A stretch of DNA of 31,362 bases from Streptosporangiaceae bacterium. Its GTDB lineage: Bacteria > Actinomycetota > Actinomycetes > Streptosporangiales > Streptosporangiaceae. Below, one piece after another: positions 8,369-15,907 of the stretch. The stretch lies in the NCBI GenBank assembly GCA_030039095.1, contig JASHQP010000269.1, positions 1 to 31,362 on the forward strand. The letters are read 5' to 3'. Every line of letters starts with the position of its first letter. The stretch's first letter is position 1. The notes beneath the pieces are model-generated. The model was not told the origin of the DNA. It was given only the letters and a program-made list of their open reading frames with translations, and made no database searches. Both the position numbers and the translations under genes were made by a program.

Positions 8369-8398
8369 GTAACCGAAAAGTTACACGGTCTGGACCGT
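8369..8398. promoter_or_regulatory. adjacent palindromes upstream of the ABC importer
   Basis: GTAAC (8369-8373)-6 nt-GTTAC (8380-8384) is followed at once by ACGGTC (8385-8390)-TG-GACCGT (8393-8398). The two perfect inverted repeats lie about 120 nt before the lipoprotein start, in an AT-richer stretch. They look like regulator binding sites. TGGACC (8391-8396), 17 bp before TAGGTT (8414-8419), could also serve as a -35. Confidence 0.5.
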
Positions 8399-8409
8399 AG
8401 AACCCTGAT

Positions 8410-8426
8410 TCGGTAGGTTATGGTTG
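8410..8426 (+). promoter_or_regulatory. 17-bp shared promoter/operator element, copy 2
   Basis: TCGGTAGGTTATGGTTG here is an exact copy of the minus-strand sequence at 3041-3057. It ends 92 nt upstream of the importer lipoprotein start and just downstream of the palindromes at 8369-8398. Position and orientation relative to the downstream gene match copy 1. Confidence 0.6.
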
Positions 8427-8518
8427 CCCGGTCCGCGCGCTGCCTCTGACTTGCCGCCCGTACCAGTTCGGTGCCCCGCCGGCCATGGTCTGTCAGTCGG
8501 AGGAAGAAAGGAAATTTC

Positions 8519-10036
8519 ATGCGCCTGCATAGAACCGGTCGGCTCATCGCAACGCTGGCGGTGGCACTGGGGGTGACCGCCGCCGCAGGCTGCGGCGGCG
8601 GGATCAACTCCTCGTCATCGGGCGGGTCATCTTCATCGGTGCAGCAGACCGTCACGGTCGCGATTCCCGGTGACATCACTAACTACAACCCGTATACAGA
8701 CACGCTCATCGCTTACGGCTACTCGATCCAGTACACGGTCTTTGACGGGCTGGTGAAGTACTCGCCCACGCTGGGGACTGAGCCTGACCTTGCGACGTCC
8801 TGGTCATCGAATCCCAGCGGAACCGTCTGGACCTTCAACTTGCGTCATGGCGTCAAGTTCACCGACGGCGAGCCGTTCAACGCGCAGGCGGCCATCAAGT
8901 CGTTCCATGCGGTGCTCGCGGCGAAGAGCCTGTGGGACGTGCCGGTGCAGAACGCGACCAGTTTCGCCGCACCCAATCCGTACAAGCTAGTGATCACGCT
9001 CAGCAAACCGTACGCACCGTTCCTCGATGGGCTCGCGAAGATCGCGATGGTGGCGCCGAACAAACTGGGGGAGGTCGGGAAGACCCCCATCGGCACCGGG
9101 CCGTTCAAGTTCGTCTCCTGGACACCTAACAGCCAGATCGTCCTGACCAGGAATGACGATTACTTCGGCGCGAAGCCTGCGTACAAAACCCTGATTCTGA
9201 AGCCGATCACCGACACCACGACCGCGCTGACCGACCTGGCGGCTGGCAACGTCGACATCGTCGCCACGCTGCCCCCGACCTCGGTGGCGCAGGTCACCAA
9301 GTCAGTCGCGCACGTCGTCCAGCCGCAGACGTCCAACTCGCTGGAGCTCGTCGAGTTCAACTCCTCCAACCCGGCGACGTCGAACCCGCTGGTGCGGAGG
9401 GCCCTGTCCTACGCGCTCGACAAGAATGCGGTCAACAAGATCGCCTACAACGGGCTGGGCACGCCAACCTGGACGCCCGTTCCGCCCACGTCGTTCGCCT
9501 ACAAGGCCGAGACTGGCTACAACTACAACCTGACCAAGGCCAAGCAGCTGCTCGCGCAGGCCAAGGACCCGCACCCGACCCTGACGTTCATCATTCCCAG
9601 CGGCTACCCGGACGGGGTGCAGCTCGGCCGCGTCTGGCAATCCTCGCTGGCCCAGATCGGCGTCAAGCTCAACGTTGATGTGATGCCGCTGTCGGCCTGG
9701 CTCACCAAGTGGCTGGCCGTCGACTACGAGATCTCCTGGAACACGTTCCCGGAGACCGCCGATCCGGGCTCCTTCTATACCGTCATCATGAGCGCGCATC
9801 AGAAGGACTTCAAGGACGCTGCGTTCTACTCTGAAATGGCCGCGGGGGTGTCCACCACCGTGCAGTCGAAGCGGAAGGCGATCTACGGCGAGCTGCAGGA
9901 CCAGCTGGTCAACGAGGATCCCGTGATGATCGTCATGCGGGAGCCAGAGCTGTCGGTTGCCAGCAACAAGGTCTCCGGATACGTGATGAACTCGCTGGGC
10001 TTCGGCCTGTTCGCCGGGGTCAAGGTCGCCAAATAG
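8519..10036 (+). CDS. ABC importer substrate-binding lipoprotein, family 5 (peptide/nickel type)
   Basis: A 505-residue extracytoplasmic solute-binding protein. The N-terminal lipoprotein signal is MRLHRTGRLIATLAVALGVT, then AAAGC with lipidated Cys25 and a Ser/Gly-rich linker. Family 5 features include the early EPDLATSW block, WTFNLRHGVKFTDGEPFNA and RRALSYALDKNAVNKIAYNG. Such proteins bind peptides or other amphipathic ligands outside the membrane and deliver them to a Dpp/Opp-type permease. ATG 8519 has GAAAGGAA upstream. An in-frame start at 8471 would put extra residues before the signal peptide. It heads a tight five-gene operon. The ligand is unknown, and the linked amidase-like and aldolase-like genes suggest a modified peptide or amide. 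Confidence 0.93.
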   Translation: MRLHRTGRLIATLAVALGVTAAAGCGGGINSSSSGGSSSSVQQTVTVAIPGDITNYNPYTDTLIAYGYSIQYTVFDGLVKYSPTLGTEPDLATSWSSNPSGTVWTFNLRHGVKFTDGEPFNAQAAIKSFHAVLAAKSLWDVPVQNATSFAAPNPYKLVITLSKPYAPFLDGLAKIAMVAPNKLGEVGKTPIGTGPFKFVSWTPNSQIVLTRNDDYFGAKPAYKTLILKPITDTTTALTDLAAGNVDIVATLPPTSVAQVTKSVAHVVQPQTSNSLELVEFNSSNPATSNPLVRRALSYALDKNAVNKIAYNGLGTPTWTPVPPTSFAYKAETGYNYNLTKAKQLLAQAKDPHPTLTFIIPSGYPDGVQLGRVWQSSLAQIGVKLNVDVMPLSAWLTKWLAVDYEISWNTFPETADPGSFYTVIMSAHQKDFKDAAFYSEMAAGVSTTVQSKRKAIYGELQDQLVNEDPVMIVMREPELSVASNKVSGYVMNSLGFGLFAGVKVAK

Positions 10037-11005
10037 ATGAAAGCCACAAGCCTGGGCGCCACTCAGATCGGCATCCGGCTGGCCCGCACCGCCGGCGTGC
10101 TGCTGGTCGTGTCGATCCTGGTGTTCATGGCGCTCAGGCTGACGCCGGGGGACCCGGCAGCGTTGCTGCTGGGCCCCGACGCGGCAGGGCAGCCTGGCTA
10201 CAAGGCTGAGCTGGCACGCCTGCACCAGCAGATGGGCCTGAACCGGCCACTGCCGGTGCAGTATCTCCTCTGGCTGCGGGGCATTCTCAGCGGGAACCTC
10301 GGCAGGTCCAACCAGAACGGTGCGCCGGTCGTGCACCTGCTGGCCCAGGCGGCCACGCCGACCACCTGGCTGCTCGTGCTCTCGCTCATCATCGCCGTCC
10401 CGCTGTCGGTGCTCATCGGCACCATCGCTGCGCACCGGCGGTCGGGCCCGGTCGACCGGCTGATCCGGGCGCTGGCGGCGCTGGGCCTGGCCACCCCGAC
10501 GTTCTGGCTCGGGATCCTGCTGGTCATCGTGTTCGGGGTGGAGCTGCACCTGCTGCCGGCCACCGGATTCGTTCCGCCCTCAGATCCGGGCGGGTTCGTG
10601 CGGAGCATGATCCTGCCGGTCGCGACGGTGGTGGTGTACCTGGTCGGAGTGCTGACCCGGTATGTGTACGTGGAGATGTGCGAGATTTTCGGCCAGGATT
10701 ACGTCCGGACGGCGCGGGCGATGGGCATCGCCGAGCGGGCAGTGCAATTTCGCTATGCCCTGCGCAACGCGCTGATAACGCTGATCACCATCGTGGGCGT
10801 GCAGTTCGCGGCGCTGATCAGCGGCGCGATCCTGGTGGAGCAGGTTTTCGGTCTGGGCGGGATCGGCCAGCTCATGCTCCAGGGCGTCGTCCAGAAGGAC
10901 TACCCGCTGGTGCAGGGCGGGGTCCTGCTCATCACCGTTGTGGTCATCGTCGTGACGACGCTTGCTGACCTGCTGTCGCGGTGGGCAGACCCGAGGCAGG
11001 CATGA
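10037..11005 (+). CDS. ABC importer permease, DppB type
   Basis: A 322-residue inner-membrane permease starting at the base after the lipoprotein stop. The first membrane segment is about residues 12-30 (AGVLLVVSILVFMALRLTPG), and further segments lie around 105-130, 145-170, 190-215, 245-270 and 290-315. The EAA-type cytoplasmic loop that docks the ATPase is seen in DYVRTARAMGIAERAVQFRY. Family knowledge places it as one half of a heterodimeric channel with the next gene product. The conserved N-terminal RLTPGDPA signature is typical of DppB. Confidence 0.93.
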   Translation: MKATSLGATQIGIRLARTAGVLLVVSILVFMALRLTPGDPAALLLGPDAAGQPGYKAELARLHQQMGLNRPLPVQYLLWLRGILSGNLGRSNQNGAPVVHLLAQAATPTTWLLVLSLIIAVPLSVLIGTIAAHRRSGPVDRLIRALAALGLATPTFWLGILLVIVFGVELHLLPATGFVPPSDPGGFVRSMILPVATVVVYLVGVLTRYVYVEMCEIFGQDYVRTARAMGIAERAVQFRYALRNALITLITIVGVQFAALISGAILVEQVFGLGGIGQLMLQGVVQKDYPLVQGGVLLITVVVIVVTTLADLLSRWADPRQA

Positions 11006-11883
11006 CCGAGCGCGTGCACGATGGCGGCCCTGGCATCCGGACGGCCGTGATCATCAGCCGGCTGGGCCTGCGCCGGCTGCCCAGCCCGGCCAGGTGCGTA
11101 ATGATCGTGATCTGGCTCCTGGTCGCGCTGGCGGCGATCTACCCGCGCGCCTACACCTCGCTGAACCCGTACGCGATCGACCCGTCGGCGATCCTGGCGG
11201 GCCCGTCGTCCCGGCACCTGCTCGGCACCGACGAGGCGGGCGCTGACATCTTCACCAGGATCATCTACGGGACCAGGCTGGACGCGGAGATCTGCCTGTT
11301 CGGCGTCGCGATCGCTTACGCCATCGGAGTCCCGCTCGGGCTGCTGGCAGGCCTGCGCCGTGGCGTGGTGAACGAGATCATGACCAGCCTCACCGGCGGG
11401 ATCCTGGCCTTCCCGATCGTGCTGTTCGCGCTGCTGGTCGTCGGCAGCTTCGGGGCCTCCGCGGGCACGCTGATCGCGATCTTCGGGTTCGCGTTTTTCC
11501 CGCAGGTGCTGCTGATGACCAGGGCGCAGACGATGGCGGTCTACAGCCGCGGCTACGTGCTATCCGCGCGCGCGGCGGGCCTGACCAACCGGCGAATCAT
11601 CATCGTGCACATCCTGCACAACATCATGGGTCCGCTGCTCGTCCTCGTGCCGCAGCTGATGGCCACGGCGCTCCTCGCCGAGGCGGGGCTGAGTTACCTG
11701 GGCGTCGGTGTGCAGCCGCCGTCTATCACCTGGGGCAGCCTGCTGCTCGACTCGTCGAACTATTACCACAGCGACCCGCTGTACGCGATCACCTGTGGCC
11801 TGGTCATCACCATCGTCGCAGCCCTGCTGCTCATCACCGGGGACCTGATCTCCGAGTCGATGGACCCGCTGCGACGGCGTTAG
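11002..11883 (+). CDS. ABC importer permease, DppC type
   Basis: A 293-residue permease. I chose ATG 11002, which overlaps the previous stop (ATGA), over the in-frame ATG at 10981. It has one N-terminal membrane segment (about 35-52), then HLLGTDEAGADIFTRIIYGT, typical of the DppC group, and five more segments. The ATPase-docking loop is GYVLSARAAGLTNRRIIIVH. SYLGVGVQPPSITWGSLL near the C-terminus is the expected DppC signature. It pairs with the DppB-type protein. Translational coupling suggests equal expression. Confidence 0.93.
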   Translation: MTERVHDGGPGIRTAVIISRLGLRRLPSPARCVMIVIWLLVALAAIYPRAYTSLNPYAIDPSAILAGPSSRHLLGTDEAGADIFTRIIYGTRLDAEICLFGVAIAYAIGVPLGLLAGLRRGVVNEIMTSLTGGILAFPIVLFALLVVGSFGASAGTLIAIFGFAFFPQVLLMTRAQTMAVYSRGYVLSARAAGLTNRRIIIVHILHNIMGPLLVLVPQLMATALLAEAGLSYLGVGVQPPSITWGSLLLDSSNYYHSDPLYAITCGLVITIVAALLLITGDLISESMDPLRRR

Positions 11884-11890
11884 GAGCAGC

Positions 11891-12970
11891 ATGGCAGCCA
11901 GTGCTGATCTGTCCGACTCGCGGCCGCCGGCTGATGAGCCGCGCCCCGCTGGCGCCCCGCCGCTTCTGGAGGCCAGCGACCTGCGCGTCACCTACGCGCG
12001 CCGTCGGCTGGCCGGCGGGGCGGGGGACAGCAACGCGGCAGTCCGCGGCGTCACGCTGTCGGTTCCGCGCGGCGCCACGCTCGGTCTCGTTGGCGAGTCG
12101 GGCTCCGGCAAGACGACGACAGGGCTGGCGGTGCTCAACCTGGTAGCAGCGACCGGCAGCGTCACGTTCGACGGACGGGAGATCCTGGGTCTTGCGGGCA
12201 CCGAGATGCGGCTGCTGCGGCGCCGCATGCAGATGGTGTTCCAGGACCCGTCGGCGAGCCTCGACCCGCGGATGACGGTGCGTCAGCTCATCGGCGTGCC
12301 CGTGAAGGCGCACGCGATCGCGACGGGCAACCAGGCCGTGGAGCTCATCGTCTCGCTGCTGGAGAAAGTAACGCTGAACGCAGGCTTCCTGGGGAGGTAC
12401 CCGCATCAGCTGAGCGGCGGGCAGCGGCAGCGGGTGGCGATCGCCAGGTCGCTGGCCACTTCTCCCGAGTTCATCGTGTGCGACGAGGTCACTTCGTCGC
12501 TGGATGTGTCGGTCCAGGCCCAGGTGGTGAACCTGCTGATGGACCTGCAAGCCGACCTGGGCTTGACCCTGCTGTTCATCAGCCACAATCTCGGCGTCGT
12601 CCGGCAGGTCTCGCAGTCCATCGCGGTCATGTACCTCGGCACCATCGTGGAATCCGGGCCGGCCGAGCAGATCTACGCAAGGGCCGCTCACCCTTACACC
12701 AGAGCCCTGCTCGAGGCGATGCCGAGTCCCGACCCGGACGCCCAGGAACTGCACAGCCGGGTCTACCTGCGCGCGGACACCGTCGGCTCTAGGGATGCGG
12801 CGAGCGTATCCGTCGGCTGCGTCTACGCCGACCGCTGCCCGTTCGTCACGTCGGTGTGCCGGGAGACCGCGCCCGAGCTCCTGGAGCGCGCCGACGGCCA
12901 CATGGTGGCCTGCCATCACGCCGATCAGGTCTGGGCGGGCGTGCCCCCGCAGAGTAGAGGTGCAGCATGA
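11891..12970 (+). CDS. ABC importer ATPase (DppF/OppF type)
   Basis: A 359-residue nucleotide-binding protein. Walker A is GESGSGKTT (68-76), the Q-loop is VFQDPSASLDP (116-126), the signature is LSGGQRQR (174-181), Walker B is FIVCDEVTSSLD (194-205) and the switch His is in FISHNLGVV. The Walker B neighbour reads DEVTSSLD instead of the common DEPTSALD, with the catalytic Glu kept. The C-terminal oligopeptide-transporter extension has clustered Cys (CVYADRCPFVTSVC), which in this family often binds an iron-sulfur cluster or metal. ATG 11891 has AGGAG upstream, 7 nt after the previous stop. It works as a heterodimer with the next gene product. Confidence 0.93.
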   Translation: MAASADLSDSRPPADEPRPAGAPPLLEASDLRVTYARRRLAGGAGDSNAAVRGVTLSVPRGATLGLVGESGSGKTTTGLAVLNLVAATGSVTFDGREILGLAGTEMRLLRRRMQMVFQDPSASLDPRMTVRQLIGVPVKAHAIATGNQAVELIVSLLEKVTLNAGFLGRYPHQLSGGQRQRVAIARSLATSPEFIVCDEVTSSLDVSVQAQVVNLLMDLQADLGLTLLFISHNLGVVRQVSQSIAVMYLGTIVESGPAEQIYARAAHPYTRALLEAMPSPDPDAQELHSRVYLRADTVGSRDAASVSVGCVYADRCPFVTSVCRETAPELLERADGHMVACHHADQVWAGVPPQSRGAA

Positions 12971-14034
12971 CAGAGTCCCCGGCTGCGCCGGCCCAGGCCA
13001 CCCCGCTGCTGGACATCAGCGGCCTTAGCGTCACGTTCCGCTCCGGACGGCCAGGGACCGAGGTGGTGCACGGCGTTTCCCTGCAGGTCGCCGCCGGGCA
13101 GCGGGTGGGAGTTATCGGCGAGTCCGGGTCGGGGAAGACGGTCACGGCCCTGTCGGTGCTCAGGCTCCATGACCGCAGGCGCACCCGCTACGGCAGTGGC
13201 TCAGCGATCACGTTCGACGGCCGCGACATGCTCCGGCTGTCAAGCCGGGAGCTGCGACGGATGCGCGGCGGGGACATCGCCATGGTGTTTCAGGACCCCG
13301 CTACGTCGCTCAACCCGGTGTTCACGATCGGCGCCCAGCTCACCGCCGTGCTGCGGGTGCACCAGGGCCTGTCTAGGAGCGACGCGCGCACGGCGGCGAC
13401 ATCAGCTCTGGATGCCGTCGAGATCCGCGAGTCGGCGAGCGTGCTGGCCTCCTACCCGCACCAGCTGTCGGGCGGTATGCGGCAGCGGGTGCTCATCGCG
13501 ATGGCGATCGCGTGCCAGCCGCGCTTGCTCATCGCAGACGAGCCGACGTCAGCACTGGACGTCACCGTCCAGGCGACGGTGCTCGACCTGCTCAACGATC
13601 TTGTGGCCGGCTCGGGCATGTCGCTGCTGCTCATCACCCATGACATGGGAGTCCTCGCACAGCTCTGCACGGACGTGTATGTCATGTACGCGGGCCGGGT
13701 GGTTGAGCGGGGGCCGCTGCGCGACCTGTACACCGGCCCGCGGCACCCCTACACCAGGGCCCTGCTCCTGAGCGCGCCGAAGGTCACCGGGCCGCGCCCG
13801 CACCGCCTGGCAGTCGGCCCTTCGACCTCGGCGGCAGCCAGCGCGGGCCTGCCGGCAACTGGCTGCCCGTTCGCGCCGCGCTGCGCCTACGCGGAAGACC
13901 GGTGCCGGTCCGAGCTCCCCCTCCTACCCGACTGGCCGCGCGCGGCGGCCTGTCATCGTGCCGACTTCGTGGCTGCCCAGCCCTGGACCCTCGGCGCGGC
14001 GACCGCGCAGGAGCCGCTGCCGGATCGTACCTGA
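12967..14034 (+). CDS. ABC importer ATPase (DppD/OppD type)
   Basis: A 355-residue ATPase starting within the preceding stop (ATGA). Walker A is GESGSGKT (51-58), the Q-loop is VFQDPATSLNP (107-117), the signature is LSGG (167-170), Walker B is LLIADEPTSALD (187-198) and the switch His is in LITHDMGVLAQL. A Cys-containing C-terminal domain (GCPFAPRCAYAEDRC) is present as in Opp/Dpp ATPases. With the preceding four genes it makes a complete importer. AGAGGTGC lies upstream of the ATG. Downstream there is only a short AGCC/GGCT hairpin within 20 nt of the stop. Confidence 0.93.
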   Translation: MTESPAAPAQATPLLDISGLSVTFRSGRPGTEVVHGVSLQVAAGQRVGVIGESGSGKTVTALSVLRLHDRRRTRYGSGSAITFDGRDMLRLSSRELRRMRGGDIAMVFQDPATSLNPVFTIGAQLTAVLRVHQGLSRSDARTAATSALDAVEIRESASVLASYPHQLSGGMRQRVLIAMAIACQPRLLIADEPTSALDVTVQATVLDLLNDLVAGSGMSLLLITHDMGVLAQLCTDVYVMYAGRVVERGPLRDLYTGPRHPYTRALLLSAPKVTGPRPHRLAVGPSTSAAASAGLPATGCPFAPRCAYAEDRCRSELPLLPDWPRAAACHRADFVAAQPWTLGAATAQEPLPDRT

Positions 14035-14467
14035 GCCAGTTTTCGGCTGAAGGGCGGGCCGGTTGGGGTGCGGGCATGATGCCGGTGTGCCACCCATCGT
14101 CACTCGGCGTTCGCCTCCCGGCTGTTCGGCGCGCACGTCACCAAGACCAATGCCCTCGAATTGCCGCCGCTGCGGGCTGCGCGGCGGCGCACGGGAGCTG
14201 CTAGCCTGCTCGCTCTGTCCGCCGGGCAGCAGGCGCGTCCGCCACAAGCAGCGGACTGCGCGCAGACGGGATCTGCCGGTGTCAGGCGTATGGCGCCCCG
14301 CCGCCCAGCGGGTGGCCCGAATTCCGGCCGCGGCGTGAATCTTCGCCCGCGCGAGGCGATTTATATAGGTGTCAGCAAGGCGGCGCGTACGGACCGAGCC
14401 GCGCCTATGACCAGACTCAGCACTTCCGGCCCGAAGGTGACCGTCCCCCGCGGCCGAGACGACGCCG
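14035..14467. other. gene-poor stretch after the importer operon
   Basis: No convincing gene is present. One frame around 14158-14260 has Cys pairs (CRRCG...CSLC) that hint at a zinc-ribbon remnant but has no family match that I can name. An AT-rich TTTATATAGG lies at about 14359-14369. The stretch borders recombinase debris and is probably part of the same decayed element. Confidence 0.35.
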
Positions 14468-14665
14468 ATGACCGCCCGCCAGTACGAGCAGGCCGTGACC
14501 GCGCTGGCCGCCCTGATCGCCCGGTGGGCCGCCACCGTCGCAGGAGCGGGCAGCTTGCCCGGCGGCAAGGAGCGGAGCGACACTGGCCACTGCCCTGCCG
14601 GGCCGCCTGCTGAAAGGCACGCCAGCCGATGCGACACCCGTCCTCATCTCCACCAGACCGGCTGA
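14468..14665 (+). CDS. small hypothetical protein upstream of recombinase remnant
   Basis: A 65-residue frame beginning MTARQYEQAVTALAALIARW. This helical N-terminus resembles, from memory, small proteins found just before serine recombinase genes in actinomycete integrative elements. The rest is low complexity and Pro/His/Arg rich. It overlaps the recombinase fragment by 37 nt in another frame. It may be a real short gene or a decayed one, and no function can be assigned. Confidence 0.35.
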   Translation: MTARQYEQAVTALAALIARWAATVAGAGSLPGGKERSDTGHCPAGPPAERHASRCDTRPHLHQTG

Positions 14666-14877
14666 CCGCCGCCGAGGTACGGGTCGGCGCCTACGTGCGC
14701 CGGTCCACCGACGACGAGCACCAGCCCTACTCGATCCAGGCCCAGGACACCCGCCTCGCCGCCTACATCGCCTGTGGATGGCCGTTATGGACCAGCAGGT
14801 GTGGACCCGTTCTGCTCTTGGAACTCGGTTTCCGCGCCAATTGTCGCGCGTTTCGCCACCCACAGCTGCGTCCGTGA
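14629..14877 (+). pseudogene. truncated serine recombinase (resolvase/integrase N-terminus)
   Basis: The first 50 or so residues contain RVGAYVRRSTDDEHQPYSIQ followed by AQDTRLAAYI. This is the N-terminus of a large serine recombinase, including the nucleophilic Ser in RRST. After the Cys-Gly at about 14776 the sequence diverges and stops at 14877, whereas the family needs 450-600 residues. The remaining catalytic Arg and Asp motifs and the DNA-binding domain are missing. It marks a deleted integrative element, phage or ICE. Confidence 0.7.
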
Positions 14878-14947
14878 TTACCATCCTCGCGCCTTTACCC
14901 GCCGCCCGAACGGCTGACCTCAGCGCCACCCCCGTGACCACAATGGC

Positions 14948-15907
14948 TCATGTCGGGCTGGTCGCGTGCGGAGCGGAGGTCGGTGCTGGTGCAGGGTCTG
15001 CGGGCGGGCGCGGGTCGCTGCCTGGCCAGGGCTGAGCCGACTTGGCGATGATCTCGTCGGCCACCCAGCGGGCGGCCTGCTCCGGATACGGGGATCCGAG
15101 CGCCAGGATGAAGTGCCGGAAGCCGCCGTCGTAGGCCTTCGCGATCTCATCCCTGGTGCGGCCCGGCTGGTCGTAGGGGACGTGCAGGATGATCGACCGG
15201 GTGATCGACGCCGGGTCGCGGCCGATCTCCGCGCACAGCCGGTCCAGCACGGCGCTGCGGCTGACGGCGTGGTCGATGTCGCCGCCGGGCACGTTCCAGA
15301 TGTCGCCGTGCTTGGCGGTCACTCGCAGCGTCGGGGTGGTCTGCCCGCCGATGAGGACCGGCGGATACGGCCGCTGGACCGGCTTGGGGCTGCCGTACGC
15401 CCCGGTCAGCTGGTAGTAGGCGCCGTCGAAGTCGAACGGCTCGTCCTCGGTCCACAGCCGCCGGATGATCGTGCACGCCTCGCCCAGGCTGCCGACCGCG
15501 TGGGCGGCCTCGTGATACGGCAGGCCGTTGCAGGCGTACTCGCGCCGGGCCAGCGGATGCCCTGGCCGCGAGCCCGCGCCGATGCCGAACTCAAGCCGCC
15601 CGCCGGAGACGTGGTCGACCGTCGCGGCGATCTTCGCCAGGTGTGCCGGCGGGCGGAACCGGTTGCTCGTCACCAGCAGCCCCAGGCGCAGCCGCCGCGT
15701 CTGAGCGGCGAGCGCCGGCAGCAGCGTCCAGCCCTCGAAGATCGGCCCGCCGGGATCCCCGGCGATCGGCATCAGGTGGTCGAACAGCCACGCGTGCTCG
15801 ATCTCCTCGACGTCGTCGGCCTCCCGCCACACCCGCAGGATGTCGGCGTAGCTGACCTGCTGCGGGGGGGTGCTGATGCCGAACCGGGATCCGGCCGCGG
15901 CCGCCAT
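14948..15907 (-). CDS. LLM-class (F420-dependent-type) oxidoreductase
   Basis: A 319-residue TIM-barrel protein of the bacterial luciferase-like family. Typical blocks are FGISTPPQQVSYADILRVWR, AWLFDHLMPI, LGLLVTSNRFRPPAHLAKIA, VDHVSGGRLEFGIGAG and RPYPPVLIGG. Family members transfer hydride from reduced F420 or FMN to diverse substrates. The ATG at 15907 shares one base with the TGA of the aldo/keto reductase gene, so the two are co-transcribed and translationally coupled. The frame stays open up to 16441, but that part is the antisense of the reductase. The tail after residue 295 is Pro/Ala rich and probably disordered. Confidence 0.9.
   Translation of the reverse strand: MAAAAGSRFGISTPPQQVSYADILRVWREADDVEEIEHAWLFDHLMPIAGDPGGPIFEGWTLLPALAAQTRRLRLGLLVTSNRFRPPAHLAKIAATVDHVSGGRLEFGIGAGSRPGHPLARREYACNGLPYHEAAHAVGSLGEACTIIRRLWTEDEPFDFDGAYYQLTGAYGSPKPVQRPYPPVLIGGQTTPTLRVTAKHGDIWNVPGGDIDHAVSRSAVLDRLCAEIGRDPASITRSIILHVPYDQPGRTRDEIAKAYDGGFRHFILALGSPYPEQAARWVADEIIAKSAQPWPGSDPRPPADPAPAPTSAPHATSPT

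Noticed and set aside
9302..10549. 415-codon minus-strand frame
   Set aside because: It lies antisense to the lipoprotein and permease genes, is Gln/Arg/His rich and shows no motifs.
11834..12919. 361-codon minus-strand frame
   Set aside because: It lies antisense to the OppF-type ATPase with intact Walker and signature motifs.
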